Part shown: one piece after another, positions 1-11,120 of the stretch
How the letters are laid out: the number at the start of each line of letters is the position of its first letter
How positions within the stretch are numbered: the stretch's first letter is position 1
Position numbers and translations under genes: made by a program
Notes under the pieces: generated by a model
The model's database searches: none
What the model was told of the DNA's origin: nothing
The model's input: the letters and a program-made list of their open reading frames with translations, nothing else
Assembly (NCBI GenBank): GCA_003427395.1
Contig: BFEA01000129.1
Coordinates: 365,697 to 404,477, forward strand
Reading direction: 5' to 3'
DNA from: Chara braunii
Taxonomy: Eukaryota > Streptophyta > Charophyceae > Charales > Characeae
DNA: 38,781 bases

Positions 1-70
<70 letters not shown>
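1..70. repeat. (AG)35 microsatellite at the window edge
   Basis: Uninterrupted AG dinucleotides fill the first 70 bases. The other end of the window is also an AG/GA tract, so both ends probably mark places where the assembly stopped in a simple repeat. Confidence 0.98.
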
Positions 71-71
<1 letters not shown>

Positions 72-2760
72 CAAGCAGGTAAGTCTCCAACAGCGCGGCC
101 GACCTCATGGTACTTCTATCGATCTGATGAGCAAAATCAAATGAATCTTGCACTAGTACATGGAAATATACACTGTCACACTTTCTTTTTTTTTGGTGAA
201 AATCGAATTCCCCCCGCCCGTAGTCCGCCATGCGCTCATACGACAAGGTGGGTCGCGTTCGACAGATTCGCACCACGTGGCGCACAGCGTGTTTGAACGC
301 GTATGAACGTGGCCCACGACCGTTTGAATGCGGGCATTTGAACACGAACGCGAGTTCAGCGCGTTCAAACGGTCACATAGTGGCCCCCGAAGTCCTCAGG
401 AATTATTTAACGTTGCAGATAGGTTGTCGATCACAACCAGTGGAAGGTAACCCCGCCAGTGCTTATTTATAGATGCACGGTACTCGTCTCCCCCGTAGGG
501 CTGGCCTGCCCCTCATAAACCATCTATCAGCGCAGCAGGCAGACAAAGGACGAAGCAGCAAAGCATGCGTGCTCTACTCCTGGTGGGTTGGCATGGTGAC
601 CGTAACCGTGTGCTTCGTCCAGGGCCCTTCAGATAGCTCCGCCCTCTCCTTCCAGATGCTCCACGTGAACAATGCTGACTCTCAAGGTTGCGTGCACTCG
701 ACTCCTCACATGCGAGGACTCTCAAGACAGAACACATCCTCACTGTAAGAAGTGTTGAAGAAGGTAAATAAGGTTAAGAGCAACGTACCTCAAAGTCAAA
801 ATAGCTGCCCCAAACCACAAATATTCTCACGAGATGACCCGATGTTGATTATGATGACCAATCACTGCTTCGGCATAACCAGCATTACTGTAACACAGCC
901 GTTCCACCTCAGCATCAGTTGCACATCAGAATAGTTCTCATCACAGTGCAAAACACCCAGATAACACCTCGTAGCCTCCCGGGTCGCCTGCTTGCCTTCG
1001 CTCTCCTCACTACACATCCCCTACGGTCGCTCACCCAACAGACCGCATGCATGTACCGCATAGGAAAAAGACAAGCGCCAGATTAGCGCACCGTACCACA
1101 GCTGTGATACCAAAATGCAAGGAAAATGAGCGATAGCGAATTCCAGAAACCAAGCAGCATCATACACATGTAACCAGATAGTCGTGACCTTGAACCAAAA
1201 GCAGAATTGCAACACGAGTTCCACCAAATGAGAGCACATCAAAAGCTCATAAGTGACAATGTTGGAATAGTCTCATGCTTCTCATAATCATCAACAAAGA
1301 ACCAATGTCGACATCCTATCTGGCGCTCTGCGCCCAGACTACAAATGGCAGATCATATCTAGCCTATCTACAATGCCGCTGGTGACATCAACAGCTCCCC
1401 GAAGTATGAGCAGATCTCGGCCAATGTCGTTCGCCTCAAGCACCAGGTATGTCTCTCTTATCACTCACAACCTCGATCCCCCACTCACAAATGCCACATG
1501 CACTCAAGGACCACCATGTGCCCCATCCAGCATAGTGCAGCGCAGCTCGGCTATGGCTGCCTGCTTATCCACCTCGCCCGTGAGCACGTGGGCTTGGCGA
1601 GGGATTAGCGCAGGAGCGCTTGCGCAACATGCAACCAGTACCCGAATGCAAAGTGCTTTTCCTAAATGGAAGTGACCTGCCTGTTGCGTGTGGCCTGGCT
1701 GCGCTGGGCCCCTGCCCTGAAGCCTCTGGTAGGCGCCGAGAGGTTGAGCCCCGGTCCAAACGAATCAGGCCCAGGGCCTATGACGGTTGTCTGTGCCCAA
1801 CTGCTTGCAACCTGTGTTTGGCCCTTGTTGTGTATCTAGCCCTGGGGCTTCCTCAGTTACGTACGAAAAAGGCAGCCAGGGTCTGGACACTCTTAACCAA
1901 CTGGTGCTGAGCAACTGCCTGAATTTCCCCAGTTGCATGGTAGCCGAAAAATAGGCCTCTTGGCCTTGGTTGGGCCTGCCTTCACTTAAGGCGGCCGACT
2001 GTGCTGCTTACAGGGGACAAAAGGGGGCTCATCGGGGCCTTATGCCTCGCACTATTAGGTAGGTTATGCCCAAAGTTGCGTTCTATGCCTATGGCTGACA
2101 AGACAATTATCTGGGATAGCTCGTAGATACGGCTCACCGGAAAACCTATGGGCCCAGTATTGGGTTAGTCATGTCCAAAATCTTTCGGGTGGGTACACTA
2201 GCAGCCAAAATTTTTCCCCTGGGTACTTACTACCCACCCTTGCGCAGTGGCCAACCTTTGTACGGGACTGAATCTGGCGCTGCCGGTAGGCCCATTATTT
2301 TCGCTCCACCTTCCTGGGCTTCTTTCTACCAGTTCACAGCAAGTTCGTTGACCTCTTTCTATTTGAGTATGAATATGGCACTGTTTTTGCACCAGATTCA
2401 TGTCCCGGATATGATGACAAATTAGTGAATGAAAACAAATCACTTTTTGTCAGTGAGTAATTGTCTCACTGCCAACATTCAAACAGAGGGGCTGTAGACT
2501 GTTTCGTGATGGACGGTGTAGTAGCAGAGGTTCGAGGTGAGCTATGGAGATAAAAGGAACACAGTAGCAGGTTAAAGGAGGAGGAAGAGGAGGAACCGAG
2601 TGGAAGTCCTACCTATGGCTATGGTGGACCTTTGTATCGCCAGAGTGGAGCCAAAGGCGCAACGGGAAGCAAAGGCTTCTCTTATTTGACATTTAAGGCC
2701 GAAGGATGATTCATATACCGAGCTGGCACTTCATTAAGAAGGCCCCTGGTGGAGTTAAAC
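71..2760. other. Non-genic stretch, no recognisable gene
   Basis: The open frames here are short, overlap on both strands and show no recognisable domain. The stretch includes a local inverted repeat (GACCGTTTGAA at 318-328 against TTCAAACGGTC at 364-374) in a region with recurrent GTTTGAACGCG-like words. I could not assign any gene. A degraded element too old to recognise is possible, especially in the GC-rich part at 1680-2300. Confidence 0.5.
318..374. repeat. Inverted repeat with 11-bp perfect arms
   Basis: The arms lie at 318-328 and 364-374 and are perfectly complementary, with a 35-nt loop. Variants of the word GTTTGAACGCG recur on both sides (about 289-300 and 338-370), so this may be the core of a small fold-back element. 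No target duplication was identified. Confidence 0.5.
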
Positions 2761-2761
2761 A

Positions 2762-3642
2762 GGGAATCTGCCCAACAAATGAAAACCTGCCGGATCTGGA
2801 GTTCAATTATGTTTGTGGAGTGCGAAACTCTGCTCGAAACAGATCCAGATCCAACAAGAAGGCCCACCACAGACCGTCAATCCTTGCACTGGTGGCGGAC
2901 TTCAGCATCCAAGACTGCCCAGCAACTGCTAACCTGCGGCAAGCAAATCCACACCCAGCATCAAGGTTGCCTTAGAGTGCGTGGCCATCCGCACAGGCAG
3001 CCAACGGCTGTTTGACACTTGTTGAAGGTGCTCAGTCACCAAACGGATCCGCACAGAGAGCCAATGACGCTTTGACTCTTCCTTAAGGGACTCTGTTGAA
3101 AACCGATATCTGCGAATTGATTCGTTGTTCAACTAGTATCTGTCAATGCCTTTCCGGGTTAAAAAACACCGAAAACTGCGAATTCATTCCCTGTTCAACC
3201 AGTATTTGTCAATGCCTTTCCGGGTTAAAGCTACGAGGTCGGGCCCTTTCCCAATCACGGCTCTCTCTCTCTCTCTCTCTCTACCCGAAATGAGATCTCG
3301 CATCAAGATTTCCTAAGAGTGCTGATGGTAATCCACACAGACAACCAATGACTGTTTCACACTTCTTCAAACTGATCAATCGCCATCGAGAGCGAACGAC
3401 TGTTTGACACTTCCTTCAGGTGCTCTGTCGAACACCACTAACTACGGATTGATTCGGTGTTCAACTACTATCTGTCAACCGAAGAAGGAGGTCCTTCCGG
3501 GAAGATAAATGGTGGACACATTTGTTGCAGGGGTACTGACGGCTTGCGAGTTCAACTTGCCAAATGTCGTGCACCAGGCTAGGTGTTCCGCCCGACCACA
3601 GTTGACGCGTTCGGTCCATCAACTTGCAAGGTGTCGAGCGCC
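2762..3642 (+). repeat. Left arm of a large imperfect inverted repeat
   Basis: This arm matches the reverse complement of 4998-5938 along most of its length. The match starts at the word CTGCCCAACAAATG near 2769 (partner near 5930) and ends at CTTGCAAGGTGTCG near 3623-3636 (partner near 5002-5018). The arm holds an internal duplication, two copies of a unit ending CAATGCCTTTCCGGGTTAAA (about 3110-3170 and 3175-3230), and a (CT)11 tract at 3261-3282. Short frames in it have counterparts in the other arm; they are mirrored repeats and not evidence of a gene. Confidence 0.8.
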
Positions 3643-4299
3643 GAGATGATTAAACCACCAGTACTCACCCTAGCAAAAATCATGTCGCCAAAAAAAAAAA
3701 AAAAAAAAAAAAAAAAGGGGGCTGGTTCGGAAAAGGTCGGACCATCAGAAGGTTTGGGCCTATGACAAATCAGCACAACCAAAAAAAAAAAACAAAAAAA
3801 AAACTGCCTTTGGTTGTGAGATACACCTTTTGTAGTACTGCCCTCAGTAAGGACACTACGAGGAACACGGTGAGCACGATCGTCAGACTCAAAAAAAAAA
3901 AAAAAAAAAAAAGAAAGAAGAGGAAGAGAGAAAACATTTTCCCTCTCCCCGTAATAGCTGTCAGATGTTTTATGAACAGTAATCATTTAAGTATGACCTC
4001 CATCACGTCCTTCCAAGGCATCATTGAACCCTCACGCCGAAGGCTCAGGAAATAGCAGTGTGCGGTGGACAGACAACTTCGGGATTTTAGGTGCCGATGT
4101 ACTGGTGGTTTAACGCAGAATCTCTGTCCTTATTACCGAGCAGCCTCGGGCATAAGCACAACCCGGGCAGAGTACTGTTTGTATGTCGGAATCCGGATTT
4201 GTTTACAAAAGACTCTTAAATTCAAGATCGAACTGCTTTTCAGCAAGAGAGAGAAGGGGGGAGAGGGAGAAGGATTATATCCAAATTCAATTATCTTTT

Positions 4300-4339
<40 letters not shown>

Positions 4340-4997
4340 AGAGAATACAAATGTGTGTGTGTGTGTGCACCTCGTTTTACTGTGCAACACTCTCCTTACC
4401 TTTTCAATGCATACAAAAACACTGGACTCCTTCAAATAAAGGGAGGCTAATTCATATAGAGAGCAAGGCCCTTTGTCTGGAACTGACTCGCAACTAGCTA
4501 GACTAAAGATCCGCCAAAAAAAAAAAAAGAAAAAAAAAGAGAGAAATCCCCAATGATAATAATCACATTTCGCCTTCGGGACTCAGGAGCCAGATCCAGC
4601 CTGGCAAAATTACCAACGAGCGGTCGCAGCCAGCAGAATACACATTTCGTAAAAAATAAACTTTTTGTCAAAAAGTGAACTATTTCGACTGCGAATAAAC
4701 ACCCCGTACATGGCCCAATAGGGCATCATGCGACACTTTAAGTGAGGATAAATGGTCAGTATATGAGGTGTTGACATGACAAATGTTGCGGTGGGGCGTT
4801 TTGAGCCCTTCGTACATGAATAGTCCTTATCAAATGCGAATTAACACAGTGTAAAAAAGGGCAAGGGCTCTTTGTATGACACCTTGACAATGTTGTCCTG
4901 GCTAGGTGTTGCCAACGACTGTGACAGACAGTACACGATTCAAAAGGGCATCCTGTTGGGTATGTGGTGCCTGTTTTCCATAAAAGGCCAGGGGTCC
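3643..4997. other. Spacer between the inverted-repeat arms, poly(A)-rich
   Basis: This 1.36-kb spacer carries several long poly(A) tracts (about 3690-3716, 3781-3803, 3891-3912, 4302-4331 and 4516-4538), a G run and a short GT repeat near 4351-4366. No open frame in it resembles a known protein. Frames crossing the A-runs encode only polylysine or polyphenylalanine. Confidence 0.6.
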
Positions 4998-5411
4998 GGC
5001 GGCCGACACCTTGCAAGTTGATGGACTGAACCCGTCAACTGTGGTCGGGCGGAACACCCAGCCTGGTGCACGACATTTGGCAAGTTGAACTCGCAAGCCG
5101 TCAGTACCCCTGCAACAAATGTATCCACCATTTATCTTCCCGGAAGGACCTCCTTCTTCGGTTGACAGATAGTAGTTGAACACCGAATCAATCCGTAGTA
5201 AGAGGTGTTCGACAGAGCATCTGAAGGAAGTGCCAAACAGTCGTTCGCTCTCGATGCCGATTGCCAATAACACTCTTAGGGTGCCTTGATGCTGGTTCCT
5301 GATCTGTTTGGCGATTGAGCAGCTGGAAGAAGTGTGAAACAGTCATTGGTTGTTTGTGTGGATTACCATTAGCACTCTTAGGGAATCTTGATGCGAGATC
5401 TGATTCCGGGT

Positions 5412-5475
<64 letters not shown>

Positions 5476-5938
5476 ACTTTAACGCGGAAAGGCATTGACA
5501 GATACTGGTTGAACAGGGAATGAATTCGCAATTTTCAGTGTTTTTTAACCCGGAAAGACAGTGACAGATACGTTGAACAGCGAATCAATTCGCAGATATC
5601 GGTTTTCGACAGAGGTCCTTAAGGAAGTGTCAAAGCGTCATTGGCTCTCTGTGCGGATCCGTTTGGTGACTGAGCACCTTCAACAAGTGTCAAACAGTCG
5701 TTGGCTGTCTGTGTGGATGGCCACGCACGAGAACCTTGATGCTGAGTGTGGATTTGCTTGTCGCAGGTCAGCAGTTGCTGGGCAGTCTTCGATGCTGAAG
5801 TCCACCACCGGTGCAAGGTTTGACGGTCTGTGGTGAACCTTCCTGTTTGATCTGGATCTGTTTCGAGCAGAGTTTCACACTCCACAAACAGAATTGAACT
5901 CCATATCCCGAATGTTATCATTTGTTGGGCAGATCCCA
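4998..5938 (-). repeat. Right arm of a large imperfect inverted repeat
   Basis: This is the reverse-complement counterpart of the arm at 2762-3642. The same blocks occur in mirrored order: the CGGAAGGACCTCCTTCTTCGG block, the CAGTCATTGG block, the simple-repeat tract, the CCCGGAAAG unit, the GGATCCGTTTGGTGACTGAG block and the final TTTGTTGGGCAGATCCC block. The simple repeat differs most, being (GA)30 here (5413-5473) against 11 units in the other arm. Short extra copies of TTCTGTTTGTGGAGTTCAATTC just outside, at about 5939-5975, suggest edge duplication. Confidence 0.8.
5413..5473. repeat. (GA)30 microsatellite
   Basis: Uninterrupted GA dinucleotides occupy the position that corresponds to the (CT)11 tract at 3261-3282 in the opposite arm of the inverted repeat. 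The tract therefore predates the arm divergence, and its length has changed since. Confidence 0.95.
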
Positions 5939-6265
5939 ATTCTGTTTGTGGAGTTCAATTCTGTTTGTTGGAGTTCTATCGTTTATGAAGTTTAACAAGT
6001 ATGGATCCCAACACACTTCCGCATAGGATTCCCAACACGTTTTTGAAGTTCAACAAGTGAGGATCCCAACAGACTTCCGCACAGGGTTCCCGGACGGCGT
6101 GCCTAACATGTATGGGTCTCAACACGCTTCCGCATTTGGAATATCATTTATAAATTTTCACAAGTACGGATCTCAACACGCTTCTGCATGTGGTTAAGCC
6201 CTGGATGGGCGTGCCTACGTTGCTTAGGCTGCAACCAAAAATGAATTCGTTAGAAAGAGGACACA

Positions 6266-6331
6266 GTATAATGTCCTATTTTAACGAATAACATATTACA
6301 ACATGTTATTCGTTAAAATATGACACTATAT
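6266..6331. repeat. Strong AT-rich hairpin
   Basis: The perfect arms TATTTTAACGAATAACAT (6277-6294) and ATGTTATTCGTTAAAATA (6303-6320) are separated by an 8-nt loop. The complementarity extends outward with a few mismatches to about 6266 and 6331. It may be a tiny MITE or the tip of a longer palindrome; no target duplication was identified. Confidence 0.8.
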
Positions 6332-6469
6332 TTTAAATTGGTACTCGCAAGCTATTAATTTCATGTTAAAATCGCTATATTTTGGACCTGAATGGAACTT
6401 AGGAACCCGAAGAATGCAATTGACAGGCCATAAATTGAATCTAAACTGGAGATTCAAAGCAATCACTTA

Positions 6470-7500
6470 CTGATCATGATGGATTAAGTTTGGATTCCAT
6501 TGCACTTCCATAAATTTTGTAACTTAAAAGCCGTTACCGTCATAACATCTGCCACTTCGTGCTTGTCGTATTGCTCCTTTAGGGTCTCATATATGTATTT
6601 GTCCAATTGATTTAACGTAATGTTACATAGTACAGGCGTTCGCAAGAACGTAAGAGCATATCATGAATTGTTGAACTCTCGATTTTATCACACCTTGCTC
6701 AATTTTGTGTCAGCATTGAGTCAGACCTTTTTTAGATGATATTGTGACTTCCCTTAATTTATTGAAACTCAATCAAAGAGTGACTTTAAGACAATCACAC
6801 AGATGGTTTAAGTACTATGGATTCCGTCGCACTTCGATAATTTATGCTTCAAATTTATGCACTAACTTAAAAGACGTAAATGTTGTGAGTTATATAAATT
6901 GTAACTCATTCGAAAAGTAAACTTTAAGCCTTAGGCAATCACACGACAAACGAGATCATGGTTTAAGTACTGTGGATTTCATCGCACTTCGATAATTTAT
7001 GTACATACTTATTAAAAGACGTGTTTTGTGTGAGTTGCATAAATTGGAGCTCAATCGAAGAGTAAAGGTCATTACATGGTAAACGAGATGGTTTAAGGAT
7101 GGATTCCAACGCACTTCGATGATTTTGAACTCTATCACACTTTGACAATTTATATTACTTAAAAAACGTAACTGACATATCATTGTCATACATTGAAATT
7201 CACTCGAACAACAGACTTAATGAGACACTGAACGACAGGGTTGTAAATGACCTCAGAGTCTGTATGACACTGACTATCACTGAGCATTGAGTCAGACGTG
7301 CTACACATGACATTGTGTGAAGCAGAAACTAGAAATCGATCGATGAGTCAATGCAATCACATTGTAAACAAGATGGTTTATGTATGGATTTCGGCGCACT
7401 TCGCCAAATAATCATAAAATGATATGACATTGTCATATCAAACTGAAATTCACGTGATTACCATGGATTCCGTCTCACTTCAAGAAACATCGTAATCATG
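6470..7500. repeat. Degenerate AT-rich repeat array
   Basis: A unit of the type ATGGTTTAAGTA-TGGATTCC-TCGCACTTCGATAATTT recurs near 6478, 6803, 6957, 7087, 7370 and 7461. Most copies are followed by ACTTAAAAGACGTAA and then a GTAAACGAGATGG-like word. Spacing is irregular (roughly 90 to 325 bp), so this is either an eroded tandem array or nested insertions of one short element. Confidence 0.6.
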
Positions 7501-7704
7501 AAAAATTAAAAGTTAAAAATTGTATCGATAATTAAAAGTTGAAAATTGTATCAACACGTGCAAGAAATCGCAAATGCAAGATTGAAGTATGTCTAAATTA
7601 AATGCTACAAGTCAACTGTACATTGAACAGCGTCGAAATTAAACTCTACGAGCCGTAATAATCTAAACTTTCTAAAACGCTATCATTTACAAAATTTAAA
7701 GTTC

Positions 7705-8652
7705 CTACCGACGTCCCCGCATCCCATGAGAACCAAACCTGTATAAGGCATTTATTGACGACCCGAAAGCAAGGGTTTGCGGTTGTCCCTTCGTCGCCAT
7801 TCTCGAGAACACTGAAATGTTGTTCATCCTTACAAACCAACAAGCACCTGCCAAGGACTTACCGATGGCGTCACGCACACAACATGCCACTTGCTTTACC
7901 TCATGCCACTTATGAACCTCATCAATTTGATCGGCAATCTCCAAGTCGGATTGCCCGTTCTCATACAGAAGGCGCAAATTCCCCATGTTGAGACCATAGA
8001 TTCTAAGCTGGTTGCAAGAAACTAGCACTACAGCGTCTACCAAATTCCACTTTCGGTTTGAACATGCCACACACAACACTCTGCATAAGTCGGAACCGGC
8101 CACAAACAACCGTATGCAACAATACGACGCATCTTTTGGCCGTATTCCGGCACCACGCAGCGGATATACTTCCAAAAACGGATTGTAGGATGCACAGTCC
8201 AACAACTCTTGTTTCAAGTCCGCAGACCACACCCGAGGTGACCTCGTGACGTTGTCCAGGCGAAGGTAAAACCGGTTATTCTCTTCTTGCCTGAGTGCGG
8301 CGCACAGGGACGGAAGTTGCCTGACACCAATGGCATACTGAGCTACTTTGATCAAGCTTTCTCACTTCATCGCGGAAGCAAACTTGTACTCCTTATGCCA
8401 TGGACATTTCCTTGCCAAGATGGCTCTATCCCATTCTGCCTCGGACCACGCATCGAGAGGCTTGCCCAAGAAGGGGACGACGCTCATCCACGGGTCGTTT
8501 TCGAACTCTGTTGTCATCGACTCGACAATTTCGGTATCACCTCCCGAACCACGCAATCTGCATGCACAAGGGTGAATGAGATACGCATAATCATGCCAAT
8601 GGTCCATGACTCCTGTCGCACTACCTACACAAGACATGAAATGCAAACACAA
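7705..8652 (-). CDS. Exons of an uncharacterised minus-strand gene
   Basis: One reading frame runs from about 8652 down to 7705, interrupted by a single TGA at 8362-8364. I do not recognise the protein. Its composition is ordinary (Trp, Cys and Leu spread throughout) and the frame is much longer than its neighbours. A canonical donor GTAAGT (minus strand, 7857-7862) follows codons for RDAI, so the exon probably ends near 7863 and the rest of the frame is intron. The TGA lies just inside a GTGAGA word that could be a second donor, with candidate acceptors ending TCAG downstream (for example near 8289), so the stop may be intronic rather than a mutation. An acceptor-like CTTGTGTAG lies near 8630. 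The neighbouring frame at 8866-9560 is probably part of the same gene. Alternatively this is cargo of a transposon. Confidence 0.45.
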
Positions 8653-8865
8653 ATGGAAATGAAATGTCGAAATAGTAGAAAAATCGCCTTCATGATGAAC
8701 TTAACTTTGGAAATTGCTGAACCACCACCAACCATCTTTAAAAATTCAACCGTAGACCGTTGACAAAATTGCCACGCAAAATCATCGCAAAAATAATATG
8801 CTCCCTTCTGAATTCTCGTCCGTCCAAACAGTTATTTTTAAAAATCTCACTCCCTCACTCTATCA

Positions 8866-9513
8866 GGCAGACGTGCACTCGACGCTCTTGTCCCCTCCAT
8901 CTACACTCCCTTCACCAGATGGACTCAGATCTAGAAGTGCAGCTTCAGCATTCAGTCGAACACTGGAAGGAATGACAACTCCAGTCATGAATGGTTTTGT
9001 ACCTCGGACCGGTCTCTCCCAACCAAAAGCGATCGAGTCAGCATCCTGCCATCGTGTCTGCTCAATCATTTTCCATCGTTTTTCCCATGCGTTCTCATAC
9101 AGTTGTTCGAGCTACTTTGCTCTCCCAGTCGGCACCCAATATTCCACTAGCACTTTATTATAATTCTGCGAATCTTTTTCAACAACCACCCGAGAAAGAG
9201 CTTTGCCCACCCAGATTGGCACACCGCTGGACAGATCATCGTCAGAGGGGCGAAGGATAAGAAAAGTGCCCACATCAACATGCACGTGGGGGTCGAAACT
9301 AGTCTTCGGGCGATCTTTTCTTCGTCCAACAAACAGGGGTTCCCTGTCGTCGATGTTGACAGTGCGAGGGGAAGGTTGTTGATCGCTTTCGAGCAGTCGT
9401 GGTCTTGGCCAGAAATTTTCCAGAGGTTGTGAGGACAACCCTTTGGCGATGATCTCATCCCCATGTTTGATAACCTCCTCCCAGTAACACAAACCTCTTT
9501 CTCTCCTACTCAC

Positions 9514-9515
<2 letters not shown>
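8866..9515 (-). CDS. Upstream exon(s) of the same gene, Tudor/BAH-like segment
   Basis: A frame in the same phase runs from beyond 9515 to a TGA at about 8863, with one TAG at 9112-9114. It encodes a basic, proline-rich stretch and then a segment of the type VGTFLILRPSDDD-PIWVGKAL-KVLVEYWVP. That pattern (hydrophobic strand, W-V-G-K, strand, Y/W-W) is typical of small beta-barrel domains such as Tudor or BAH modules. After the TAG the same frame continues with YENAWEKRW, so the stop looks like a point change within coding sequence. The apparent N-terminal Ser-Leu repeats come only from translating the (GA)n tract at 9516-9580. Function is not known; the domain call is by pattern only. Confidence 0.4.

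Positions 9516-9580
<65 letters not shown>
9516..9580. repeat. (GA)n microsatellite
   Basis: About 32 GA units with one interruption near 9573. Frames crossing the tract translate as Ser-Leu or Glu-Arg polymers and should not be read as protein. Confidence 0.95.
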
Positions 9581-9582
<2 letters not shown>

Positions 9583-9799
9583 GGAGGTCAGAGAGCGTGG
9601 CACTGCGTGGAAGAGAAGGGCTCGCACCATAACTGCTGCGCCGTGATTGAGCCGCGCGCGGGAGAGGGGCAAAAGATTTCACGCAAGCGGGGACGAGTTG
9701 TGCACGAGGGAAATGAGCGCGCAGGCTGATTAAGTAGCGAGGGAAACAGGCTGAGCGGTGGGAAGAAGTTGTTGCGGGGGAAAGCATCTACATGCGGGG

Positions 9800-9802
<3 letters not shown>

Positions 9803-9876
<74 letters not shown>
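9803..9876. repeat. (GA)37 microsatellite
   Basis: Uninterrupted GA dinucleotides about 220 bp after the previous GA tract. The sequence between them holds no recognisable gene. Confidence 0.95.
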
Positions 9877-9879
<3 letters not shown>

Positions 9880-10002
9880 GCAACGATCTCAACGAATGTT
9901 GGCGCAATGTGCATTTTTTCGAATGCTCTGAGTGTCGAAATGGAGAGATTGAATCGAGGACGGGAAAACGGCGACAGTATCTATGCTACCCAAATGCCGC
10001 GA

Positions 10003-10012
<10 letters not shown>

Positions 10013-10035
<23 letters not shown>

Positions 10036-10596
10036 TAGATTCCCACTGTCCCTATCTACCATCCTGCGAAACCACAACCAAGGTAACGGGCTTGAAAGAA
10101 TTGGCGGGAGTAGCGACTCGTCATCTAATAAGTGGCACTCATGAGTGAACTTACTAGATTCCCACAACCTCGACCTACCGTCCCGCGAAATCACAGTCAC
10201 TAGAACGGGCTTGGAAGGAACGACAGGGAGAGTAGCCATGCCATGATTGCCATCTAATTGGTGGCGCGCGCATGGATGGATTAACGACATTCGCACTAGC
10301 CCTATCTACTATCCCGCGAGACCTCGGCCAAGGGAACGGACTTGGAAGAATCAGCGGGAAACAAAGCAAGTGCCAGCTCATCTAATTGGTGGCGCGCATG
10401 GATGGACTAATGAGATTCGCACTGTCCCTATCTACTATCCTGCGAGACCTCGACCAAGGGAATGGACTTCGAAGAATTGGTGGGAAACAAAGCAAGTGCC
10501 ACATCATCTACTTAGTGACGTGCTTGAATGGATTAATGAGATTCCCATTGTCCCTATCTACCACCCCTGCGGAACTACAACCAAGGGAAAGGGAAT

Positions 10597-10631
<35 letters not shown>

Positions 10632-11050
10632 ATTGTCCCTATCTACCATCCCTGCGAAACCACGGCCAAGGGAAAGGGTATTTAGTGTCGAGCATGAATG
10701 GATTAATGAGATTTTCACTCTCCCTATATATCACCTCTGCAAAACTACAGCCAAGGGAAAGGGTGTTTAGTAACGCGCATGAATGGATTAACGAGATTCC
10801 CATTGTCCCTATCTACCACCCCTACGAAACTAAAGGCAAGGGAAAGGGTGTTTAGTGACACGCATGAATGGATTAACGAGATTTCCACTGTCCCTATCTA
10901 CCACCTTGTGAAACCACAACAAACGCCCCGTCATCTAATTAGCGACGCGCATGAGCGGATTTACAAGATTCCCATTGTCCTATGGGATCACATCCAGGCG
11001 GACATTAGTGACGCGCTCGAAAGGATTAGCGATATGTCCATGGTCACTAT
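10013..11050 (+). repeat. Array of about 11 degenerate tandem repeats (about 85 and 125 bp)
   Basis: A unit beginning GACGCGCATGAATGGATTAA, followed by GAGATTCCCATTGTCCCTATCTACCA, recurs near 10021, 10139, 10270, 10398, 10523, 10609, 10693, 10779, 10863, 10950 and 11013. The first four units are about 118-131 bp long and carry an extra segment ending CATCTAATT. The later ones are 84-87 bp and end GGGAAAGGG-TTTAGT. Units stay partly open in the plus frames, giving repeated HEWINEIPIVPIYHPC-like peptides, but stops and frame changes are frequent, so coding is not supported. Confidence 0.85.
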
Positions 11051-11120
11051 CGACCAAACGGGCTTAGAAGAAACGGAACCTCGCCCACCGGTGGGAAGAC
11101 GCGTGCTTGATCAGTTGAAC

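Larger units (their letters stand above)
5976..7700. other. AT-rich non-genic stretch
   Basis: No plausible gene is seen. The left part (5980-6200) repeats words of the type GGATCCCAACACACTTCCGCA about four times with drift. The rest is the AT-rich repeat array and the hairpin listed separately. Confidence 0.5.

Noticed and set aside
3579-4497. Lysine- or phenylalanine-rich ORFs
   Set aside because: These are frames through poly(A)/poly(T) tracts in the inverted-repeat spacer and have no domain content.
5619-5939. A 106-codon minus-strand ORF with a similar peptide in the plus-strand ORF near 2749-3015
   Set aside because: The protein similarity follows from the DNA inverted repeat; stops and frame changes differ between arms, and there is no known domain.
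9112-9914. Long Ser-Leu or Glu-Arg repeat ORFs
   Set aside because: They come only from translating the (GA)n tracts at 9516-9580 and 9803-9876 in each frame.
10013-11050. CRISPR-like array
   Set aside because: The repeats are long, degenerate and contiguous, with no short identical repeats separated by unique spacers, and the context is eukaryotic.
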